From Paenibacillus mesophilus (lineage in GTDB: Bacteria; Bacillota; Bacilli; Paenibacillales; NBRC-103111), in assembly GCF_005938385.1 (NCBI RefSeq), contig NZ_VCRA01000010.1, positions 186,001-250,000 of the forward strand: DNA of 64,000 bases, written 5' to 3'. Both the position numbers and the translations under genes were made by a program. Under the pieces are notes generated by a model. That model saw nothing but the letters and a program-made list of their open reading frames with translations, did no database searches and was not told where the DNA came from. Of this stretch, positions 43,200 through 51,843 are shown piece by piece (the first letter of the stretch is position 1; each line of letters opens with the position of its first letter).

Positions 43200-44078
43200 A
43201 TGATCAAACGAAGCTTGGGAGAACGCGCATTCGACATAACGAATGTCATCCTCATGACCGGTTTGTCGGTCGTCACCATATATCCGTTCCTGTACGTCCT
43301 GTTCGCTTCCTTGAGCGACCCGGCATGGGTCGTGCAAATGCGGGGACTGATCTGGTTTCCGCACGGCATCAATCTGGAGTCGTATAAGCTCGTATTCGCG
43401 AATCCTTCGATATTGACCGGTTACGCCAATACGCTGTTCTACGTAGTAGTAGGTACGGCGCTCAACATTCTCATGACGTCATTGGGTGCTTATGCCTTAT
43501 CGAGACAAAGCGTCATGTGGAAAAATCCGATCATGTTCCTGATCGTATTCACGATGTTTTTCAGCGGCGGTCTCATTCCGACGTACTTGCTCATCAACAA
43601 CATAGGCTTGCTTGACAGCCGTTGGGCGTTGATCATCCCGAGCGCGATGAGCGCCTACAATCTGATCATCATGCGGACTTCGTTCCAAGGCATTCCGGTC
43701 AGTCTCGAGGAGTCGGCGAAGCTGGACGGCGCCAACGATTTCACGATTTTGTTCCGGGTCGTGCTGCCGCTGTCGATGCCGGTCGTCGCGGTCATGATTT
43801 TGTTCTATGGCGTCGGGCATTGGAACTCCTGGTTCCCCGCTCTCATCTATTTGCGGACGCGCGACTTATACCCGCTGCAGCTGATCCTGAGGGAAATCCT
43901 CATCACGAACAGCACCGATTCGATGATGACGGGCGTCGGCGGCGGCGACAAGATGCCGATCGGCGAGACGATCAAGTATGCGACGATCATCGTGGCGACG
44001 ATCCCGATTTTGCTGCTGTACCCGTTCCTGCAGAAGTATTTTGTGAAAGGCGTCATGATCGGCGCGATCAAAGGCTAG
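43200..44078 (+). CDS. Sugar ABC transporter permease, YtcP type
   Basis: 292 residues, six helices, EAA loop (EESAKLDGANDFTILFRVVLPLSMP) and the FLQKYFVKGVMIGAIKG C-terminus of YtcP-class permeases. GGGGGGACGGAG precedes the ATG. Last gene of the second importer operon, followed by a strong terminator. No ATPase is encoded in either importer cluster. Confidence 0.93.
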   Translation: MIKRSLGERAFDITNVILMTGLSVVTIYPFLYVLFASLSDPAWVVQMRGLIWFPHGINLESYKLVFANPSILTGYANTLFYVVVGTALNILMTSLGAYALSRQSVMWKNPIMFLIVFTMFFSGGLIPTYLLINNIGLLDSRWALIIPSAMSAYNLIIMRTSFQGIPVSLEESAKLDGANDFTILFRVVLPLSMPVVAVMILFYGVGHWNSWFPALIYLRTRDLYPLQLILREILITNSTDSMMTGVGGGDKMPIGETIKYATIIVATIPILLLYPFLQKYFVKGVMIGAIKG

Positions 44079-44123
44079 CGGACGCGGCGGACATGGCGCG
44101 CAGCAACTTATCGGAGTACCGGG

Positions 44124-44146
44124 AAAGCCCCTTCGGGGGCTTTTTG
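44124..44146 (+). terminator. Terminator ending second importer operon
   Basis: AAAGCCCC-TTCG-GGGGCTTT with a T-run; the UUCG tetraloop makes it very stable. Confidence 0.92.
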
Positions 44147-44186
44147 CCGTTCTGCGAATTGATTTAAGACGGGGAAGGAAGGTAAG

Positions 44187-45671
44187 ATGGAGGAGGACAA
44201 CGATCGGTCCGGCAGGAGAGGAGAAAGCATGGAACTGTTCGCAAGAGGTCCGGGAGAACGGGTCTTATCCAGACTTCTGGGCATATTCGGCATCCTGTTG
44301 TTCGGTTGGATGCTTTGGTATTCGCATGCGAATGCCGCAACCCATTTCACTTCGGACTGGGTGGTCCCGCTGCTCGTGCTGGCGGCCGCTGTCTTGGTGC
44401 TGCTGCTCGGCAGTATACTCGGCCGCTATATAGGACCGAAGACGTTCGCGGCCGTGCTGCTGCTGCTTACCGCGGCGCTCCGTCTAGTCTGGATTGTGGC
44501 GATCGAGACGAAGCCGGTGTCCGACTTCTTCGATATGCATTCGGGAGCGCTAAGCGCAGCAAGAGGGGATTTCTCCTTCGGCACGAACGAGTACTTCACC
44601 CGCTGGGTCTATCAGCTCGGCTTCACCTTATACGAGTCGCTCGTCATCAAGCTGTTCGGCAGCTCCCTGATCGTTCTTCAGCTGTTCAATATTTTGTTTC
44701 AGATGGGTACCGCTGTCGTCCTGTACAAGTCGGCGGCCAAAGCGTTCGGCGAGAAGTGCGGGAGAGCCGCTGCGCTGCTGTATGCGGTCTACGTTCCGAA
44801 TATTATTATGTGCTCGGTGCTGACAAACCAGCATATTTCCGTGTTCCTGTACTTTCTAGGCTTATATGTTCTCATTCGCAAAAGGTTCGTCGGCAAATAC
44901 GATTGGCTGTTGATCGGACTGTGCTTCGGGGTCGGCAATCTGATGCGGCCGCTAGGCAGCTTCTTTTTGGTCGGGTTTGTTGCGTATATGGCGTTGTTCC
45001 TGCTCATGCCCCGCATCCGCGAACGGAGCTGGCCCGCTCTCGCCGCCAAATGCATCGGCGTTATCGCGGTATATTGGCTCGTCCAGCAGGCGGCGAGCTT
45101 TGCTCTCGTGCAGACGGGAGTTACGCCGTATCCGTTAGCGAACCGCGAGCCTTACTGGAAATTCATGATCGGCCTTAACCCCGCTACGGTCGGCGGCTGG
45201 TCGTACGACGATACGGTTTACGTGCTGCAATACCCGATCGGCGAGGAGCGGAACCGGGTCGAGCTGGAGCTGCTGAAGGAGCGTTTGGAGAACAAACGGC
45301 AAGTTGCCGCTCTGTTTGCAAGCAAGACGAAGGTGATGTGGGGCGCGGAAGATTCGGCTCCGATGTGGAGTTTGCCGGAGTTGGACCGGCCGTCGCTATA
45401 TAAGCGGCTCGTCCAAGCCGAGCGGATCGAGTACATCCTACTCGCTTTTTTCGGCGTGGTCGCCATGACGGTTATCGCATGGCGCGGCGTTAGCGCCGAA
45501 GCGTCCTTCTTCCTGCTTCTATTGCTCGGCTATGCGGCGCTGCACGTTGTCATCGAAGTTCAGACCCGGTACCGGTTCGATATTTTTCCTTGCGTGATCA
45601 TCCTGCAAAGCGTCGGCATATATGCGCTGCTTGGCCTATTCAGGCGCAAGGAACGAAAGAGAGGCGGATAG
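44187..45671 (+). CDS. Membrane glycosyltransferase, GT-C/GT39-like
   Basis: 494 residues with about 11 membrane helices. The first outside loop (ETKPVSDFFDMHSGALSAARGDFSFG) carries acidic residues, as in GT-C enzymes such as ArnT and PMT that use lipid-linked sugars. YESLVIKLFGSSLIVLQLFNILFQMGTAVVLYKSA is typical of Paenibacillus GT39-like proteins. The start at 44187 has AAGGAAGG; an ATG at 44229 with AGGAGAGGAG is equally plausible. It ends 3 bases before a BceR-like regulator, so it is the first gene of that operon. It probably transfers a sugar to an envelope acceptor. Confidence 0.75.
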   Translation: MEEDNDRSGRRGESMELFARGPGERVLSRLLGIFGILLFGWMLWYSHANAATHFTSDWVVPLLVLAAAVLVLLLGSILGRYIGPKTFAAVLLLLTAALRLVWIVAIETKPVSDFFDMHSGALSAARGDFSFGTNEYFTRWVYQLGFTLYESLVIKLFGSSLIVLQLFNILFQMGTAVVLYKSAAKAFGEKCGRAAALLYAVYVPNIIMCSVLTNQHISVFLYFLGLYVLIRKRFVGKYDWLLIGLCFGVGNLMRPLGSFFLVGFVAYMALFLLMPRIRERSWPALAAKCIGVIAVYWLVQQAASFALVQTGVTPYPLANREPYWKFMIGLNPATVGGWSYDDTVYVLQYPIGEERNRVELELLKERLENKRQVAALFASKTKVMWGAEDSAPMWSLPELDRPSLYKRLVQAERIEYILLAFFGVVAMTVIAWRGVSAEASFFLLLLLGYAALHVVIEVQTRYRFDIFPCVIILQSVGIYALLGLFRRKERKRGG

Positions 45672-45674
45672 GCG

Positions 45675-46382
45675 TTGTACAAAATTATGATTGTTGAGGA
45701 CGACGACAAAATCGCGGCGATACTCGGCGGTTATTTGGACAAATACGGATATGAGCCGGTTCGCGTTACGGATTACCGCAATGTGAAGCAGGCGTTCGTC
45801 GAGCTTGCGCCGCATTTGGCGATTCTCGACATCAACTTGCCCCAGTTCGACGGATTTTATTGGTGCCGGCAAATCCGTACGATCTCGAACGTGCCGATCT
45901 TGTTTCTATCCGCCCGGGTAGGCGAGATGGACCAGGTGATGGCGATCGAGAACGGCGGAGACGACTACATCACGAAGCCGTTCCACCTCGAAGTCGTGAT
46001 GGCCAAAATCAAAAGCACGCTGCGCCGGGCTTACGGCGAATACGCGTCCGTGCAGCAAACGATGACGGACATGATCGATATGGAAGGGTTGACGCTCGAC
46101 CGGAGCAAAGGGACGCTCGAATGGAACGGGCGGAGAACGGACTTGAGCCGCAATGAAGCGAAGCTGGCCGAGGTGCTGATGCGGCAGGCGGGGCATATTG
46201 CGACGAGAGAGCAGCTGCTCGAAGCGCTCTGGGACGATGTGACGTTCGTGGACGACAATACGCTCACCGTCAACGTCACGAGGGTGCGCAGGAAGCTGGA
46301 GGAGATCGGAATCGACCGGGCGATCGATACGGTTCGCGGGCAAGGCTACCGATTGCTCGTCACGTGGAGGGACGCGCCTTGA
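45675..46382 (+). CDS. OmpR-family response regulator, BceR-like
   Basis: 235 residues from a TTG. Receiver with VEDD, phospho-acceptor Asp in LAILDINLPQFDGF (~53) and LFLSAR...ENGGDDYITKPF, where the Thr-Lys pair is conserved. A C-terminal winged helix follows (LSRNEAKLAEVLMRQAGHIATREQLLEALWDDVTFVDDNTLTVNVTRVRRKL), characteristic of BceR regulators of peptide-antibiotic detoxification. The stop overlaps the kinase start. A BceAB-like transporter lies 1.7 kb downstream. Confidence 0.92.
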   Translation: MYKIMIVEDDDKIAAILGGYLDKYGYEPVRVTDYRNVKQAFVELAPHLAILDINLPQFDGFYWCRQIRTISNVPILFLSARVGEMDQVMAIENGGDDYITKPFHLEVVMAKIKSTLRRAYGEYASVQQTMTDMIDMEGLTLDRSKGTLEWNGRRTDLSRNEAKLAEVLMRQAGHIATREQLLEALWDDVTFVDDNTLTVNVTRVRRKLEEIGIDRAIDTVRGQGYRLLVTWRDAP

Positions 46383-47443
46383 AATTCAAACATTTCGCAG
46401 CGGACCGGATCGGCTACTTGGCCGTTTACTTGGCGAATCTGCTGCTTGTGGTGTTGGTCGTCGAGCTGGACCTGCTCGGGCAGCATGTATCCTTAAGCCG
46501 GGACAATATGCTCTACATCGCGCTGCTGTCCGTCGTCGGGATTACGCTTTATTTGGTTGTCGACTATATCCGCAGCCGTCCGTTCCGTCGGCAGCTCGAC
46601 CGCCTGAGCGCTTCCGATGCGGAGCTGGAAGACGCGCTGCTGCTGCACGGTGCCGTGACGCGGGAACAGCAGGCGATGCAGCGTATCGCGGTGGACAGCT
46701 ACCGGAAATATATCGAGCGGCTGGATCATTACAAGCATCAGCAGGAGCACCATCAAACGTTCGTCCGCCAGTGGGTTCATCAGATGAAGACGCCGGTATC
46801 CGTGATCGATCTGCTCGTCCAGCAGGCGGACCAGAGCGGCGGGGAACAGACGAAGGCGCTGCTCGCCAGCATTCAGGAGGAGAACGAACGGCTCGCGCAC
46901 GGCTTGGATATGATGCTGCATACGGCCAGGCTGGAGAAGTTCGAGCTCGATCTTCACATCAAAAGGGTGGAGCTGATCCAGGCGGTGCGAAGCGTCATTA
47001 ACGAGCACAAGAAGGCGTGCATCCGGTATCGCATTTTCCCGAAGATCGAGACGGACGCCGATGCGGTATGGGCGGAAACCGACGAGAAATGGATCGTATT
47101 CGTGCTGAACCAGCTCGTGACGAACGCGATCAAATATTCGAAGCCGAAGGAAGGCGTCAAGACGCTGAACGTGTCGATCCGGGAAACGGAAGGCGAATGC
47201 AGAATGATCGTGAAGGATGAAGGCATCGGGAACGCCGAGCAAGATTTACCGCGCATATTCGACGCTTTCTTTACCGGAGAGAACGGGAGACGCGTGGCGG
47301 AATCGACCGGGATGGGGCTTTATTTGGCCAAGCAGGTGTGCAGCCGGCTGGGACATCGGCTCGAGGTATCGTCCGTGCTCGGAGAAGGAACGTCGGTGAC
47401 GTTGATCGTTCCGCGGCAGGCGGGGATTCATGCGCTGCACTGA
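46379..47443 (+). CDS. Intramembrane-sensing histidine kinase, BceS-like
   Basis: 354 residues starting at a TTG that overlaps the regulator's stop (TTGA). Two closely spaced membrane helices at ~13-65 leave almost no external domain, as in BceS-type kinases that sense through their ABC transporter. H box at VRQWVHQMKTPVSVIDLL, N box NQLVTNAIKYSKP, G boxes DEGIGNAEQDLPRIFDAFFTGENG and STGMGLYLAKQVCSRLG. It responds to antimicrobial peptides together with the BceAB-like pair (family knowledge). Confidence 0.92.
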   Translation: MKFKHFAADRIGYLAVYLANLLLVVLVVELDLLGQHVSLSRDNMLYIALLSVVGITLYLVVDYIRSRPFRRQLDRLSASDAELEDALLLHGAVTREQQAMQRIAVDSYRKYIERLDHYKHQQEHHQTFVRQWVHQMKTPVSVIDLLVQQADQSGGEQTKALLASIQEENERLAHGLDMMLHTARLEKFELDLHIKRVELIQAVRSVINEHKKACIRYRIFPKIETDADAVWAETDEKWIVFVLNQLVTNAIKYSKPKEGVKTLNVSIRETEGECRMIVKDEGIGNAEQDLPRIFDAFFTGENGRRVAESTGMGLYLAKQVCSRLGHRLEVSSVLGEGTSVTLIVPRQAGIHALH

Positions 47444-47475
47444 ATGAAGCGGGGGCAGCCGTTGATGGACAAAAA

Positions 47476-47495
47476 AAGAGGGCGGATGCCCTCTT
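47476..47495 (-). terminator. Terminator of small minus-strand gene
   Basis: AAGAGGGC / GCCCTCTT hairpin followed, on the minus strand, by TTTTTTT. It also lies just after the kinase gene on the plus strand, where no T-run follows. Confidence 0.75.
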
Positions 47496-47511
47496 CGGAG
47501 TTGCTCCCCTC

Positions 47512-47554
47512 AGGAACTGTCACGTAATAACGAATCTATTACGTGACAGTTCCT
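47512..47554. repeat. Perfect 18-bp-arm palindrome
   Basis: AGGAACTGTCACGTAATA and its exact complement separated by a 7-base loop (ACGAATC). It touches the stop codon of the minus-strand gene. The stem is far longer than in normal terminators and no T-run is adjacent. The core TGTCACGTAAT also appears once at ~16596-16606. A repeat element or a transcription barrier is possible. Confidence 0.8.
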
Positions 47555-47817
47555 TACTCGGGAAGCAGCCCGCTGTCTTGGATTTCCCGGTGAATTTCAT
47601 CGGTGAAGCGATCCAGGCAGTTGCAAAAATAGTCTCTGCGGCAGATCGGGCAAGGTACGGTAAGGAGTCTTGTGATGTTGCTGATTTTCCAGTCGGGATT
47701 TTTGTCGTAAAAAATCCGGCACTTTGATTTGTCGGCAAAGGTGACCAAAAACTGGAAATGCCCCAGCTTTTCGTTGGAATCCGATTGTTGAAGGTCGGTT
47801 ACATAAAATTGTTGCAT
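47554..47817 (-). CDS. Small Cys-rich hypothetical protein
   Basis: 87 residues with a metal-site-like CPICRRDYFCNC near residues 60-72 and an aromatic-rich N-terminal half (FQFLVTFADKSKCRIFYDK). No family is recognised. It lies on the opposite strand between the BceRS-like and BceAB-like gene pairs, with its own promoter (TATACT at 47861-47866) and terminator. Lower GC than its neighbours. Confidence 0.65.
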   Translation of the reverse strand: MQQFYVTDLQQSDSNEKLGHFQFLVTFADKSKCRIFYDKNPDWKISNITRLLTVPCPICRRDYFCNCLDRFTDEIHREIQDSGLLPE

Positions 47818-47860
47818 GTTATCACCCTACAATTCGTATGGTCTAGACGGAACGATTAAT

Positions 47861-47866
47861 AGTATA
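47861..47866 (-). promoter_or_regulatory. -10 box of small Cys-rich gene
   Basis: On the minus strand TATACT lies about 45 bases upstream of the ATG, with TTTGCA/TTGCAC 15-16 bases further up as a -35. Candidate promoter with slightly short spacing. Confidence 0.45.
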
Positions 47867-47901
47867 CCATATTTACATGCTGTGCAAACGGAATCTTTGC
47901 C

Positions 47902-47925
47902 AACTCGCGTACATAACCGCGAGTT
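47902..47925. promoter_or_regulatory. Operator-like inverted repeat upstream of BceAB-like genes
   Basis: AACTCGCG-TACATAAC-CGCGAGTT, perfect 8-bp arms, ~140 bases upstream of the transporter start and between two divergent promoters. A reasonable binding site for the nearby BceR-like regulator, though its bases do not match a consensus I know. Confidence 0.5.
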
Positions 47926-48066
47926 ATTTGCCGTAACGAATATGACAACATTGTAAGGTTCGCTCCGCCGATTGAAAGCTTTATCGATAGAGGCCGGCCG
48001 GGTCGTTCGGGTAAACTGGAAACAAGAAGCGGGTTCGACACATCAAGTCAAATGGAGGAACGAACG

Positions 48067-48852
48067 ATGACCACCGTCTTGAAGGCGCAGGCGCTATCGA
48101 AACTGTACGGAGCGAATAACAGCAAGGTGACATACAGGGCGCTCGACCAATTTAATCTGGAAGTTGGCCTTGGGGAGTTTGTCGGCGTCATGGGCCCGTC
48201 CGGGAGCGGCAAAACGACGCTTCTGAACCTGCTGTCCACGATCGACAGGCCGACATCCGGCCGGATCGAAGTGAACGGCACCGATCCGAGCGTGCTCCGA
48301 AACAAGGAGCTGGCCATGTTTCGCCGCCGGCATCTTGGGTTTATTTTCCAGGACTTCAATCTGCTCGAGACGTTGTCGATCAAAGAAAATATCGTCCTGC
48401 CGCTCGTCCTGGACAACGTAAAGGTCGAGGAAATCGAGAGCCGGCTGCGCGAAATCGCCGATGTGCTCGGCATCGCCCATATTATGGACAAGCGGACCTA
48501 CGAGGTGTCCGGCGGACAGCAGCAGCGGGCGGCGATCGCGCGCGCGATCATTCACCGCCCCGCGATCGTGCTGGCCGACGAGCTGACCGGCAATCTCGAT
48601 TCCAAGGCGGCCAAGGACGCGATGGAGTCGCTTCGGAAGCTTAACGAGGAGCGGGGAACGACGATTTTGATGGTTACGCACGACCCGTTCGCCGCAAGTT
48701 ATTGCCGCCGGATCGTCTTCATCAAGGACGGCAAGCTGTTCTCGGAAATTCGCCGGGGGACGAACCGGCAGGCGTTCTTTCAACAAATTCTGGACGCGCT
48801 GAGCGTGCTGGGAGGGAACTTCGATGACGTTTCGCAAGCTCGCCCGGAGTAA
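48067..48852 (+). CDS. ABC transporter ATPase, BceA-like
   Basis: 261 residues: Walker A GPSGSGKTTLLNLL, Q loop FIFQDFNLLETLSIKENI, signature EVSGGQQQRAAIARA, Walker B IVLADELTGNLD, H loop VTHDP. The LLSTIDRPTSG and LTGNLDSK stretches are typical of the MacB/BceA family. ATG at 48067 with GGAGG upstream. The stop overlaps the permease start by 29 bases. It powers the peptide-detoxification transporter. Confidence 0.95.
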   Translation: MTTVLKAQALSKLYGANNSKVTYRALDQFNLEVGLGEFVGVMGPSGSGKTTLLNLLSTIDRPTSGRIEVNGTDPSVLRNKELAMFRRRHLGFIFQDFNLLETLSIKENIVLPLVLDNVKVEEIESRLREIADVLGIAHIMDKRTYEVSGGQQQRAAIARAIIHRPAIVLADELTGNLDSKAAKDAMESLRKLNEERGTTILMVTHDPFAASYCRRIVFIKDGKLFSEIRRGTNRQAFFQQILDALSVLGGNFDDVSQARPE

Positions 48853-50749
48853 TGTGAAAGGCAATTGGCACCGGTACGTCGCCTTTTTCCTGAGCAGCAC
48901 GTTTTCGGTCATGATTTTTTTCATCTATGCGGCGTTTCTGTTCCACCCCGACGTGATCAGCGGCAATATTCGCGCCGCCGACAAAGTGCGGCAGGGCATG
49001 ATTTTGTGCGAGTACATCATCGTCATCTTTTCCTTTTTCTTCGTGCTGTACTCGATGTCGGCTTTTTTGAAGTCGCGCAAGAAGGAGTTCGGGCTGCTCA
49101 GCTTGTTCGGCATGACGAACCGGCAGATCGCCAAGCTCGTCCTGTATGAGAACACGCTGATCGCGCTGCTTGCCATCGCGGCCGGAATCGGCTTCGGCGC
49201 CTTGTTCTCCAAGCTGTTCTTCATGGCGCTTGCGGAGCTGCTGCACGTTGACAGCCCCATCCGCTTCATCCTCGCGCCGAAGGCGATTTGGATGACGGTC
49301 GTCGGATTTTTCGCGCTGTTCGAGCTCATTACGCTGTTTACGCTGCGTACGGTCGGCCGCAGCGAGATCGTCGAGCTGCTGAAGGCGGCGAAGAAGCCGA
49401 AGAGCGTACCGGTTTCCTCGAAATGGCTGACGCTGCTGTCCGTCGTCTGCCTTGCCGCCGGGTACTATATGGCGTTTCAGGCGAAGCTGCACACGATTTT
49501 GATCTACATGGTGCCGATCCTTGCGACGGTTATTGTCGGCTCTTATTTTTTGTTTACTCAAGCAAGCGTGGCTATTTTGCGGCGTCTGCAGAAAACGCCC
49601 GGCTTGTACTACCGGCATACGCACCTCGTTACGGTGGCGCAGCTTGTGTTCAAGATGAAGGATAATGCGCGCACATTCTTTATGGTAGCGATCTTAAGCG
49701 CGGTTATTTTGACGGCGTCGGGTACGTTCTATGTTATGTACTTGGATACGACCAACAAAATGGTCGATTCATACCCGCAATCGTTCGGGTATACCGAGCG
49801 CGGAGCGGCGACGCACGATATGATTCATCCGGACGAGCTGAAGCGGCTGCTGACGGAGAAAGGGCAGGAGATCGCTTATGAGGTGAGGCTGACCGGTATG
49901 CCGGTGCCGATCACTTTGACGCAGATGAACAACCGTCAGACGGAAGCGATGCTCGTGCCGGAACAGGCCTATAACCGGATCGCGAAGCAGTTGAACCGCA
50001 AGACTTTGCAGGTAGAAGCGGGGCATGCGTACTACGTGTTCCCTTACAAGGAGGTAGCGGTCGAGTTTTTCCCGAAAGGAAGCAGGCTGGAGACGAACGC
50101 GGACGGCAAGCCGCTGTCGGTTGTCGTGGACGGACAAATCAACGGGGGTATTATCAATTCCAACGTCGATTATTCCGGAATGCTGGTCGTGGACGACGCC
50201 GAATACGCCGAACGGAGCAAAGGAGTTCCGGACAGCAGGCTGATGGCTTATTACGGCTTCGAAACCCGGAATTGGACGGAATCGTTGACGGCTTCGCAGC
50301 AAATCGCGGGCACGATACCGGAGAAGGAGCGGGAGCGGTTCGAATCGCGCGTGGGACCTTATTTGGACTATAAGCAGTTCAACTCGTTGACGCTGTTTAT
50401 CGGTTTGCTCGTAAGCGTACTGTTCTTCGTCGCTTCGGGAAGCATGCTTTACTTCAAGCTGTTTACGGAAATCCAGGACGACCAGGCGCAGTTCAAGGCG
50501 CTGACCCGAATCGGGGTGTCGGATGAAGAAATCCGCAAAATTACCGGGACGCAGATCGGAATCGTGTTCTTCCTGCCGGTGGCGGTCGGCATTATCCACG
50601 CGGCGTTCGCCTACAAGTCGCTCGGCAACATACTCGGTACGACCGTATGGCATTACGGGCTGACCATAATGGGGATCTATATCGCCATGCAATTCCTATA
50701 CTTCGCTTTGGCGAGAAGAGCCTATATGAAGCAGCTCGGCCAGGGGTAA
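48824..50749 (+). CDS. ABC transporter permease, BceB-like
   Basis: 641 residues with about ten membrane helices. A large extracellular domain (~285-490) lies between the seventh and eighth helices, the hallmark of BceB permeases, which bind peptide antibiotic-lipid complexes. Start MTFRKLARSNVKGNWHRYVAFFLSSTFSVMIFFIYAAF is typical. With the ATPase it should remove antimicrobial peptides from their targets and signal to the BceS-like kinase upstream. Confidence 0.94.
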   Translation: MTFRKLARSNVKGNWHRYVAFFLSSTFSVMIFFIYAAFLFHPDVISGNIRAADKVRQGMILCEYIIVIFSFFFVLYSMSAFLKSRKKEFGLLSLFGMTNRQIAKLVLYENTLIALLAIAAGIGFGALFSKLFFMALAELLHVDSPIRFILAPKAIWMTVVGFFALFELITLFTLRTVGRSEIVELLKAAKKPKSVPVSSKWLTLLSVVCLAAGYYMAFQAKLHTILIYMVPILATVIVGSYFLFTQASVAILRRLQKTPGLYYRHTHLVTVAQLVFKMKDNARTFFMVAILSAVILTASGTFYVMYLDTTNKMVDSYPQSFGYTERGAATHDMIHPDELKRLLTEKGQEIAYEVRLTGMPVPITLTQMNNRQTEAMLVPEQAYNRIAKQLNRKTLQVEAGHAYYVFPYKEVAVEFFPKGSRLETNADGKPLSVVVDGQINGGIINSNVDYSGMLVVDDAEYAERSKGVPDSRLMAYYGFETRNWTESLTASQQIAGTIPEKERERFESRVGPYLDYKQFNSLTLFIGLLVSVLFFVASGSMLYFKLFTEIQDDQAQFKALTRIGVSDEEIRKITGTQIGIVFFLPVAVGIIHAAFAYKSLGNILGTTVWHYGLTIMGIYIAMQFLYFALARRAYMKQLGQG

Positions 50750-50915
50750 TCTTTAGAGGAACGTGCGGGTACGGTACGGGCAGCAATCCCGGGAAAAGAC
50801 CGGGGTTTCCGCGGGAGAAAGGACGGCATCGGGCTTAAGCTGCATCGCTTTTCCCGGCTCCGGGGAGTAAGATGGGAGAGAAAGATGTTCCCCGGATGGA
50901 AGAAAGGACTGGCTC

Positions 50916-51821
50916 ATGGTTCGTTCGTATTTGCTGCTGCTGTTTTGCGTGACCGTGTGGGGGAGCAACTTCGTGTTCGGCGCGATTCTCGTCGACAACT
51001 TCCCGCCGATGCTGCTGGCCGTTACCCGGCTGTTTCTGACTTGTTCCGTATACGTCGTGATGGCGGCCGCATCGCGGCGGTTCGAGATGCCGACCCGGCA
51101 AGACTGGAAGCTGCTCGTGCCGATCGGCTTGATGGGCGTTCTCATCAATCAATCGTGCTTCTATATCGGCATGCAGGACGCGGATCCGACGTCCTCTTCG
51201 CTGCTGCTGTCCTTGTCGCCTATCGTGATCGGGCTGTTGGCCGCCGCCTTCTTGGGGGAGCGGCTGACGCTCCGTATGGCGGCCGGGTCCGTCGTGGCGG
51301 TCTCCGGCGTTTTTTTCGTCGTGAGCAAGGGCGGCTCTATCCATTTGTCCGTCAGCGAGCTGTGGATATTCGGCGCGATGCTGTCATTCACGATCGCAAC
51401 GGTTTTGACGCGGAAGCTGCTGGAGCGCCGGGATGCGTTCTTCGTAACCGCCTACTCTACTATCATCGGAACCGTTATGCTCGTCCCGGTAGCATTCGCC
51501 CGGGACCGGGTGTCGGACATGAGTACCGATCCATGGGCGTGGGTGATGCTCGTCGTCACCGCGCTTGTCATGCAGGTCGTCTGCGGACTTATTTGGAACC
51601 GGCAAATGCTGCGAGTAGGTGCCGGACGTGCCGCCGTATTTCTTAACCTGCAGCCGTTCGTCGCGATGGCGCTCGGCTATGCCGTATTAGGCACTCCGGT
51701 GACGATCCGGCAAGGGATCGGCTCGCTGCTCATCATCGGGGGAGTGCTGTTCGCCACGTACCGGCGAAAACAAGAGACGGAGCCGAGAGAGAGCAGCGAA
51801 TCCACGAGCGTTACGGCGTAG
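50916..51821 (+). CDS. EamA/DMT family exporter
   Basis: 301 residues, ten membrane helices in two EamA repeats (LLLLFCVTVWGSNFVFGAILVDNFPPMLLAVTRLFLT and the second half around VVCGLIWNRQMLRVGAGRAAVFLNLQPFVAMALGYAVLGTPV). Drug/metabolite transporter superfamily; substrate unknown. Converges on the ABC exporter pair. Confidence 0.92.
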   Translation: MVRSYLLLLFCVTVWGSNFVFGAILVDNFPPMLLAVTRLFLTCSVYVVMAAASRRFEMPTRQDWKLLVPIGLMGVLINQSCFYIGMQDADPTSSSLLLSLSPIVIGLLAAAFLGERLTLRMAAGSVVAVSGVFFVVSKGGSIHLSVSELWIFGAMLSFTIATVLTRKLLERRDAFFVTAYSTIIGTVMLVPVAFARDRVSDMSTDPWAWVMLVVTALVMQVVCGLIWNRQMLRVGAGRAAVFLNLQPFVAMALGYAVLGTPVTIRQGIGSLLIIGGVLFATYRRKQETEPRESSESTSVTA

Positions 51822-51843
51822 AGCAAGTATTGCCGATTTTATT

